A DNA stretch of 64,000 nucleotides from Platycnemis pennipes (Eukaryota > Arthropoda > Insecta > Odonata > Platycnemididae). The notes under the pieces were generated by a model, which was given only the letters and a program-made list of their open reading frames with translations, did no database searches and had not been told where the DNA came from. Shown here in pieces: positions 56,139 through 64,000 of this stretch. Within the stretch, counting starts at the first letter, position 1; the number at the start of each line of letters is the position of its first letter. The translations under genes were made by a program, and so were the position numbers. The stretch covers positions 147,082,746 through 147,146,745 of the forward strand of contig OW121846.1 in assembly GCA_933228895.1 (NCBI GenBank), read 5' to 3'.

Positions 56139-59100
56139 GAGGAACCTTCGGGTGGCCACGAGACGGCACTCTAGAATAATCATTGCTTCGCAATCCGGAA
56201 ATTGTAAACTTGGGTACCCTGCTCTTCACATTTTGTAAAAAAAGCTTCGGGCTCACTCACTTTTCTCTTCTACTATATCTGCTAATGTGCTTGGGTATAT
56301 AGGCTTCCGCTATCTCATTATCCTACCTGTGTGTTTCCTCAGCTTACTTTATAACTTTTTTACCTTATAACCCGTGGCAGATATTTGTATCTTTTGCCAA
56401 GAGTTCCATTCCTCTCCCATTTTGATAAAATAAAAGCAAAAGGATTTAAATGTTTCATCAAAAGGATGTGGATGTTCTTCTTTGTGTTCTTTCTAATATT
56501 TATTAATTTTATGCAAGAGGTAGAGTATTGAGTTGCGAAAATATTTGCGATTCATGCCATCACCAATGGGCTAACGATGTAATTCAAAGAGTCACTCCGC
56601 GTCCGGCAAGTGATTATTACTTTAATTAACATCTGCTTATGATGAAGTTAATATATTAATGTGATCTTTCTCTTTGAAGTTAATTTTTTGAGCTCTTCAG
56701 TTCGAAGCGGCTACTTCACTCAACTGTTGAGCAGTGTTCAGCGCTGCCGTGGGAAGTTATGCACTCGGATGAGCGCACACGCTTGAGAGACGCGGAGGGA
56801 GGGAATTTAAGTTCATCCAGGGAATGATTACTAATGCCTGAGAGCTTCCAGCTAATTGATCTCCCTATAGTTAATCAAAATGATGGGAGTCGGTGGGAAG
56901 ACATTTTCAAAGTAGTTTTTGAAATACCCGGACGTGCCTTACGTGCAGAATCGTTCGAAGTGAGATTCCTTCTCTTCATTTTCAATTTGTAAAAATGCGA
57001 TGTAGTATAAATTTTAGGGGGGACTTTTTTTTATTTGCCATCGAAATCAATTTTTATTTTTTTTTTGGGAACAGGGGCACGCGCTGTTTGTATGAATACA
57101 CATACTGCTTACTGATATGAAGCGCATTTTTTTAGGATTCAGATTGACAAATATCTACACCTAAATTATACCCCGCAACGATTATCAGGCATGCATTATC
57201 AATCGAAGGGAACACTTACTACAATGCAGGGGTGCAAAAATAATACTACTGCGTTTATACACTGCATGAAACCAAAGGCCGCAAACCTTCCCAAAGAGAA
57301 TATTCAGCATGCATTTATTAAACACGTGAAATATTAGCTATAAATGACACTAAATTTTTAGCTAATGCAAATTAATGTTTTGAATAGTGAGTCATTTCTA
57401 CAAATAAATTATATAATGAATTTATATTTCGTGGAGAAATCATGAGTCAGTAGTATTAAAAAAGAAGACGTTAAAATTCCCGAATGCTCCTTATGTTTCT
57501 CTTATGTTACTCCTGTTATGAAAACACGATAGATATTTATTATATTGTGACAGTTTACGTCTCAGCTTGTTGCCGGGGAATAGAAATGTCCAGTGATACT
57601 GCTCATACGTTATTCAAAATGCCAGCCATACGGTTTGAAGGTGTACGGCCATCCCAGGAGACGGATTTTCGCGATCGCGTGAACCATCGCTTATGTTTAT
57701 CTCTCTCTTACACCTCCATTCTGTGAAATTATCTCCCTTCCTGTAAAGACCACTCTGGAGTTCATCCTTTTACTTGGTTAACTTTAGAACGGAGATGTCG
57801 TTCAGCGCTTCCGTTTACGATGCTCCCGTTTGGCCGGAATTCCTTTCTCCGGAAAACTCTCTTCGCTCACACCATCTTCTTCGCGATACTTCCGATCCAA
57901 TCGCCCACAATTGTGGTTCCCTTCCGGTGCAGTGCGTAATTTTACGAGGGAAATAGCAAAGAGATAGGAAATAGCAGGCGCCCCCAAATGCATCTGAGCA
58001 CAGGGGTTGCTTTTGTATCTTCCCTTCCTTCTCCCTTCCTCTATATTCCCGATCCGCAAAGCTGATCTTTGAGAGGGTCTTGGGCCGCGATGAATTAGAC
58101 TCTTGGGATGGGGTACGGAATGAACACTCGGACAATTACTTCGCGTTGAGCGCTAACGATCTTCGCTAACGACCTTACGCGGGGTCCTTGGCCGGTGAAA
58201 ATACTGTGCATTTATTTGCAAGAGACAGGGAAAATTGAAGTCGTTTGTTATCCACGCCTTATTTCGAAATCGATTTGAGGACGAAAAATGGAAAGGTTTT
58301 ATGTATTCAGGAAGTTTGTCTCGTAACGCGAACGAAATGCCATGTTTTCATACTCGTGGTATGTTTAGAAGAAATAGTCATCCATCTGACAAGAAATAAG
58401 ATTCCTACTGTCATTCACTGCTTCATCCGCGAAGGGCGTGAACAAAGGCACTTACTGAAGCGAGTGTGAGTTTATAATGTAAAAAAAGTTTTTCAAAGTA
58501 GAGCAACATAGGCAAAAACCGATGCCAGAATAGTATTTTGTATAAAAATATTTTTACGATAAGGAGGAGTCAATCTCTTGTTATTGAGCTATTAGAGAAA
58601 AGGTAACTGTTCGTAAAATGCAGTTATAAATATAGAATTGGCGTGGTAGTCGGATCCTAAGGTGAAGCATAATACTGAGCAAATAAACATTTGACGGATA
58701 ACTTGCATATTTTATGTCAAAGAGCAAGCATTCAACGGCTAAGTGTGTTATCAGGGATATAAATGTTTTTGAAAAGGATAAAAGACAATGAAATTTATTA
58801 TTTATTTTGGATGACGCAGATCATTCTGATCTCCTTGACATATTACTTTCCATTCGGACCCTGTCGTTCAATCTTAGGGATCTCGTCCACTTTGGTGCGT
58901 AGAAGTCATTCGTCCGAGCACAGGCGTGCCATTTTGCCGGAGGGGAGGAAGTTGCAATGTTTCATGTGCTGGCGGTGTCAAAACGCTTTGCGGCTAGGTT
59001 CACGTCCGTGCCGGCCTATTTTCCGTTCCTTAAAACTCTCCCGGACTCATAATTGCCCGCCTATCCATGATAAAAAGGCAAGGCTTCCCCGTACCCACCC

Positions 59101-59676
59101 GCATTTCATTAAACTCGAAGTTAAACCTGTTCGACGATAGTGCAATTTTTTCCTCCAGCTTTCAAACTTTGAAACGAACTTTCGCGCAGACGGAATCCTC
59201 GTAATCGATGTTTGGCTCTCTGCTCAACCCAGATCACCCATTGGAACCCCTTCTTGCGTGGTGGTGGTCGGACTTGATCGATAGAATCGAAAGGGAAGCA
59301 TGGCGATCGCCACTGCACAACTGCAAACGAGTTGTTGTGAATGCATAATTAAAGTAAGAGCTTAGAGCGGGTGTCGTGTTAGCTGAGTGATCAGTTACTG
59401 GCTGGCGGCTTCCATGCTCAAATTCAGGTCAAGAGTCTTTGCACATGCTTTGCCTCTGCTGTGGCCATTTTCTCAGCCACTAAAGCCACTCGGGAGCCCT
59501 TCTGTGCTGCAAAGGCTTGCCTTCCCCTGCTCTGAATTCCGTGCGCCTTGGGCATTGTGTTGGCTTAGTGTACCCGGCCGTCGCCTCTATTGCTTAGCTG
59601 GATCTTCAATGACTTTGGAATGAACCTTAGCCTGAAATCAGTTTATGGTGCTTCAGTTATCTTTCAGTTTGGCCGT

Positions 59677-59708
59677 TGACTTTAATGTGTGTTACGTAAC
59701 TCCCACGA
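59677..59708 (+). repeat. 32-bp direct repeat, copy 1, with GTTACGTAAC palindrome
   Basis: It is identical to 60516-60547. It contains TTTAATGTGTGTTACGTAAC. GTTACGTAAC is a perfect palindrome that fits the RTTAYGTAAY site of PAR/E4BP4-type bZIP factors (Vrille/Pdp1 in insects). Confidence 0.8.
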
Positions 59709-60515
59709 AGCAATTATTCATGCCAATATTTATTCAGCCATTTTTAAGGGAAGAAATTAAGAATCGTTAGGACGGTGGAGTGTTTGGTTGCTGAACGCTT
59801 GCCGTAACGACACCTTGGGGTTGGAGAGACCTTAGGAGAGATACCTTATTTTACACCCCGGAATAAGCTAAAATTCAGCTGTAAACATTTCACATTTTTC
59901 TTTCAATTTTACTTTTATGTACACAACTGGTAAAAACTATCGCATTGTTTGGCTAAAGTGGTGCATAATTATCAATCATTTGCCATATTTTTCTTCTTTG
60001 AATATTTGTTGCTAACCCCATTTGAGTAGTAAACGAGTCACGACTCATTTAGTTAGTTTGAATTTCTTAGATGACCCGAGAGAAATAAGAAAGAAAGGAA
60101 AAAAGGCCATACGCCGATGGTAGAGAATCTTTCGGTATCATTATTAGAGTAGAGGTGGAATGAAACACTAAGCTATAAGCAGTAGAATTGAAACCTCTGG
60201 CTGAGTTATCGATTCTATCAATGGAAATCCAGGGCTCAGTTTGGTGGTATAATGTCTTGCTGTGTCTTAAGGACATTTGAATACCCATGGATGTTTCAGC
60301 GCTTCAGTATTTCTTAGTCATAGTTCAAATCGTGTGCAATAATGCTGACGCGTTGAACTATTGCTCGAAAATCTAGTAAAGAGTTTTCTATTTGTCAACG
60401 CAAATTTGGGTAGAATATTTTTAGCGAGATGTTTTGGAGTTAATGATTCCCGTTATCACTCCGAAATCCGTCCCCGGAAAAAAAATCATTCTGTCAACTC
60501 TCTGTTCTCATCGAA

Positions 60516-60547
60516 TGACTTTAATGTGTGTTACGTAACTCCCACGA
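60516..60547 (+). repeat. 32-bp direct repeat, copy 2
   Basis: Same 32 bases as 59677-59708, 839 bp downstream. The flanks are unrelated, so the conservation is confined to this block. Confidence 0.8.
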
Positions 60548-62202
60548 TATCGGTGAGGAGGATTCTCCATCGAATGCCCGCAATTGCTCGCCTATTTGAC
60601 GTTTCTCGTGCAACGCTCTGAGGCCGAACTTTGGAGGTGAGATTTGTGCGTCCGTAGACGTCTGGGGAGTGAAAAGGCAGCGAAGGTTTCCGGATGAAAT
60701 GTCATCCGGTTGTCGAGAAGTCGTATGAGGAACGCCCAATGACCGGTCACCTCTTGACGGGGAGAGGTGCGGTGGCATTCAGAGTTCACTCCGAACGCTT
60801 TTGCCCTTTTTTTGAGACCTGAACAAGTCAACGATAAATGAACTTTTGCCATTGGCATCCCCCACGGACAGTTGAAACAGTCTTTGTTTTCTTGTAATTT
60901 TACCCGCTAAAGGTTTTGCTTCATTCGACATGTATATACACGATTTTTCTTTCCAAAGTGTACTAAATTCATTTCTTCATCAGAATAATACCATCTTTCT
61001 TCCTCTTATTCTGTCTTATTTCTCATGACTTAAATCTCTAGAAAATAGGAATTAGTTGTTCCTGAATATGAATTTGAAAGTGTGCGATTTTTGCCAAATT
61101 TTCACCAGCATGCTTGGGATCCCGGAAATGAAAACTTTCTCTTTGAAGAAAAGACATTCAAATGCTTAAAGAAATAATTTTCACACGTTTCATATCACGT
61201 TTCTTGTCGCTCCATGACCAGCTTGTTTTCGCTCATATGCGCGCTATTCTCCCAAGCGTTAACCCCTTTACTTCCCTTAAAATATTATCAAATCCATTCC
61301 ACTCACATCTTTTTCTCTTTGCTTTCATGCACCATCTTTATTTTTTTACCACTCGGGGTCCTTTCACGTACATATCCGTCGACACGGCTGAAAGAGAATC
61401 ATTTTCACTTGATGAACTAAACAAATCAACTACTGTTCAAAGCCCGAAAAACAGTTTGCTGACATGATTTTAGCAGTTTTCATATTTGCAGTTAAAATGT
61501 TGTATTTCATGGTTAACTATAATTCTGGAACATTCTCATCTTCCTGCCATGTTTTTTTAAAGGATACAAGTCTTTTATATTGAAGTTTTTTTTTCACAGC
61601 TGTATATATTTTTAAAAATATACTTTCAAATTTTCACCGCTCTTATTTAGTATATGTATTAGATTGATTCGCTATTACTTGGTAAATTTTATGTTAATAA
61701 CTTGCGGATATGTAAAACTTTAAAAAATTTCATCGCAGTAGTTTGGTTTAGCAAGATTTGTAATGAATAGCAATGAGGGGTTTGGTGGCAGAAAGGAATA
61801 TCGGTCTCAATCCGAAGACAACTTACTATTATGGCCTCCCATGAAGAGGGTTCAAAGCCCACCAGTGGTGGTGATTTTTATACTACATCCTTATCCACAA
61901 TTTGCCTCTTTGAAGAGTTTTATTCTTTTTGTTATTGTTTTGTTTGTAAGAGTTATTTGCTTTTGAAGAGTTGTATTCCATCATTGGGATAAAGCGTAAA
62001 CTGTACAGTTTTTGGTGTCTTTTACCAATTAAAAGCGAATGCCAAAATTTAGTTTCATTGGTAGTGTTATTGTTACTAATAATTATGGGACGCTGTTAAT
62101 TATAATTTAGACAGATAATACTTTATTTACTCTAGGAATAATTTCCTTAGGAGCTTGAATATATAATGACAGTAGCAAATTTTCCACAGAGAAAAAATCA
62201 TT

Positions 62203-62274
62203 TGCCTTGACCGGGACTCGAACCCGGACCCCCTGATTTCCGGCCAGGTGCTCTACCAGTTGAGCTACCAAGGC
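62203..62274 (-). tRNA. tRNA-like gene, anticodon GGA (would be Ser), left copy
   Basis: 72 nt including the discriminator A. A cloverleaf can be drawn: acceptor GCCTTGG/TCAAGGC, D arm GCTC-AACTGGTA-GAGC, anticodon arm CCTGG-CCGGAAA-TCAGG, variable GGGT, T arm CCGGG-TTCGAGT-CCCGG. The A box (TAGCTCAACTGG) and B box (GGTTCGAGTCC) are intact, and a T6 Pol III terminator follows 7 nt after the end. Odd points: C instead of the near-universal U33, and a Ser anticodon without the long variable arm of real tRNA-Ser. A tRNA-derived pseudogene or SINE-like unit is more likely than a decoding tRNA. Confidence 0.7.
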
Positions 62275-62717
62275 ATCCTCTTTCTCTGTGGAAATTATAG
62301 AGCCTTAAAGGAACAAGATAGAAACGGACTGCTAGACATATCAATGTCACAAAGCAGCCGAAGTTGTACGCAAGGCGCCACCGTCCACGAGGTTAAGGCC
62401 GACGTTTAAACACTGAGGTGCTTACTTTTAACGAAATTCAAAGGTCCACGAACTAGCCTAGCGAACTGATTTTTTCTCTGTGGAAAATTTGCTATTGTGC
62501 AATATCAGCGGGTAACGCCGTTAAAGTTTTCACGGCTAGTTCGTGGACCTTTGAATTTCGTTAAAAGTAAGCACCTCAGTGTTTAAACGTCGGCCTTAAC
62601 CTCGTGGACGGTGGCGCCTTGCGTACAACTTCGGCTGCTTTGTGACATTGATATGTCTAGCAGTCCGTTTCTATCTTGTTCCTTTAAGGCTCTATAATTT
62701 CCACAGAGAAAGAGGAT

Positions 62718-62789
62718 GCCTTGGTAGCTCAACTGGTAGAGCACCTGGCCGGAAATCAGGGGGTCCGGGTTCGAGTCCCGGTCAAGGCA
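62718..62789 (+). tRNA. tRNA-like gene, anticodon GGA (would be Ser), right copy
   Basis: Identical to the left copy in opposite orientation, with the same T6 terminator (62795-62800) and the same ~180-bp 5' flank. Both copies are also bracketed by CCACAGAGAAA upstream and TTTCTCTGTGG downstream, so each gene sits in its own small inverted repeat. Confidence 0.7.
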
Positions 62790-62891
62790 AATGATTTTTT
62801 CTCTGTGGAAAATTTGCTATTGTGCAATATCAGCGGGTAACGCCGTTAAAGTTTTCACGGCTAGTTCGTGGACCTTTGAATGTAATGACAG

Positions 62892-63356
62892 CTTAGTATC
62901 ACCTGATAAGTTCAGGAAAAACAACCACAATCAAGTAATCAACCCATCAGTCAGTCACATTTAAAGATATATTGTAATAATTTATTCGTATATAATTGTT
63001 ATATGCCCTTGTGCGTATATGAAAAACAATGTCATGCAATTATTTATAGATGATAATTCAATATTTCATTTCACTATTTTCAACTTATTCGTTTATTTAT
63101 CAAATAGCAGTTAGTAAGGGGCACACGATGCGAATCTAGCAGGAATAATACAGCTTCTCTTTCTCGCATTTTATCCTTACAATTCAATTTTCACACTCTT
63201 TTGAGGAAAACCTTTTATAGGTAACATATTTGCGGCTGGTGCGCTTTAGTACATCGAAATGGGGGGCGATGGCGCTGTAGGTGCTGGAGCCATGAGCGCA
63301 CACTTTCCTGGAGAGGGGAAAAACACTCTGTGATTTGGAGAGAGCTGCGTGGCACG
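62892..63356. other. AT-rich spacer
   Basis: No feature recognised between the tRNA element and the 18-bp minisatellite. Confidence 0.5.
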
Positions 63357-63772
63357 GGGTGGCGAGGGTGAGTTGGGTGGCGAGGGTGAGTTGGGTGGCG
63401 AGGGTGAGTTGGGTGGCGAGGGTGAGTTGGGTGGCGAGGGTGAGTTGGGTGGCGAGGGTGAGTTGGGTGGCGAGGGTGAGTTGGGTGGTGAGGGTGAGTT
63501 GGGTGGCGAGGGTGAGTTGGGTGGCGAGGGTGAGTTGGGTGGCGAGGGTGAGTTGGGTGGCGAGGGTGAGTTGGGTGGCGAGGGTGAGTTGGGTGGCGAG
63601 GGTGAGTTGGGTGGCGAGGGTGAGTTGGGTGGCGAGGGTGAGTTGGGTGGTGAGGGTGAGTTGGGTGGCGAGGGTGAGTTGGGTGGCGAGGGTGAGTTGG
63701 GTGGCGAGGGTGAGTTGGGTGGCGAGGGTGAGTTGGGTGGCGAGGGTGAGTTGGGTGGCGAGGGTGAGTTGG
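63357..63772. repeat. 18-bp minisatellite (~23 units), G-rich strand forward
   Basis: The unit is GGTGGCGAGGGTGAGTTG. Units are nearly all identical. A GGTGGTGAG variant occurs at two places exactly 162 bp (nine units) apart. Every unit has two GGG tracts. As 18 is divisible by three, both strands stay open in several frames, giving 166-225-codon low-complexity ORFs (for instance T-L-A-T-Q-L repeats on the minus strand) that I do not call genes. Confidence 0.95.
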
Positions 63773-64000
63773 GATTGGTCGTGGAGCGGCACATCGGGAC
63801 GGGGGTGTGTTGTAAAAATGTTTCCCGACAAGATTGGCGCTGCGATTAATGGACGACCCATAAGGCCTAACTAACTCCTCCTCCATCATCGACGCCGGAA
63901 TATAGATGCATATGTATGTATAGAGGTAATCACAGACTCGAAGAGAGGACGCGCTAGGCTGAAGCGCAAAAATAAAACAAAACTACTCTTCCTAGATCCA
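63773..64000. other. Window end, nothing recognised
   Basis: Unique sequence after the minisatellite. No exon, tRNA or transposon signal. Confidence 0.4.

Larger units (their letters stand above)
56139..62163. other. Largely unrecognised DNA
   Basis: No gene, RNA or mobile element can be supported over 6 kb. Open frames are under 130 codons and motif-free. A CpG-containing region (57780-58200) and a 32-bp exact direct repeat (59677-59708 and 60516-60547) are the only structures I noted. Confidence 0.45.
62164..62891. mobile_element. tRNA-bearing inverted/tandem element with 9-bp flanking repeat
   Basis: TAATGACAG occurs at 62164-62172 and 62883-62891, bounding a 710-bp body. The body contains two ~286-bp arms in inverted orientation (62173-62459 and 62534-62819), each with a complete tRNA-like gene. 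In addition the segment starting GATTTTTTCTCTGTGG recurs in direct orientation at 62468 and 62793 (offset 325 bp) for ~88 bp. The simplest reading is a 325-bp tRNA-carrying unit present as one inverted and one direct copy plus a partial third. No protein is encoded. The 9-bp flanking repeat suggests integration as one piece. The family is unknown to me. Confidence 0.7.

Noticed and set aside
58763..59140. 125-codon ORF
   Set aside because: No recognisable domain, no plausible splice partners, and similar-length frames occur by chance in this region.
63184..63889. 166-225-codon ORFs on both strands
   Set aside because: An 18-bp repeat keeps frames open on both strands. The products are simple repeats (for example T-L-A-T-Q-L) with no signal or domain.
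28283..64000. Downstream M13 exons (G-G-W-P segment, HExxH zinc site)
   Set aside because: I looked on the plus strand and found no convincing match. They probably lie beyond the window.

Overview
The window looks like a piece of a large, repeat-rich arthropod (probably insect) nuclear genome. The basis is AT-rich DNA with long non-coding stretches, one recognisable metazoan gene split by a ~19.3 kb intron, and many transposable elements of types common in insects (Polinton/Maverick, CR1/L2-like and RTE non-LTR elements, a copia element with a half-tRNA primer site, foldback elements, a tRNA-derived SINE, a TTAA MITE). No species can be named from the sequence alone. The only ordinary gene I can support is a plus-strand M13 (neprilysin/endothelin-converting-enzyme-like) metallopeptidase, seen as two exons (8589-8909 and 28199-28282) whose splice phases match. 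Its catalytic zinc-site exons are not in the window.

Layout: 1-1691, decayed minus-strand Polinton pieces (capsid-like edge fragment, integrase with frameshift and stop, and a 30-bp coding minisatellite). 1700-8588, mostly unrecognised DNA with small palindromes, one diverged duplication and a possible promoter near 7375-7530. 8589-8909, M13 exon. 9490-15170, a ~5.7 kb satellite of 58-bp monomers with a 389-bp higher-order repeat. 16930-19480, two minus-strand, 5'-truncated LINE copies. 19540-27025, a nested inverted-repeat element whose ~480-bp arms enclose a smaller foldback element (20027-21554) and several LINE copies, one with a ~910-codon open endonuclease-RT frame. 28199-28282, second M13 exon. 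28283-42690, sparse: a SINE, decayed LINE tails, hairpins and small duplications.

42688-56138 is a giant foldback-type element. Its inverted arms consist of short 14-16-bp terminal repeats followed by ~138-bp tandem repeats. It has been invaded by an RTE element (44144-47561, 12-bp target duplication, a single in-frame stop between endonuclease and RT), two decayed LINE pieces in the loop, a copia-type LTR element (50232-54726, 197-bp LTRs, TTTTA target duplication) that contains another LINE, and a TTAA-flanked MITE (54889-55117). 56140-62160 is largely unannotatable. 62173-62882 is a striking 710-bp element that carries two tRNA-like Pol III genes in a 286-bp inverted repeat plus a 325-bp direct repeat, flanked by a 9-bp direct repeat. 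63357-63772 is a GC-rich 18-bp minisatellite with strong G-quadruplex potential.

The best candidates for something undescribed are the tRNA-bearing inverted/tandem element (62.2-62.9 kb), the 13.4-kb foldback element with modular arms, the nested foldback-within-inverted-repeat at 19.5-27.0 kb, and the higher-order 58-bp satellite lying in a gene's intron. Nothing here looks like a bacterial-type operon or a CRISPR array. Most open frames in the window are by-products of tandem repeats.
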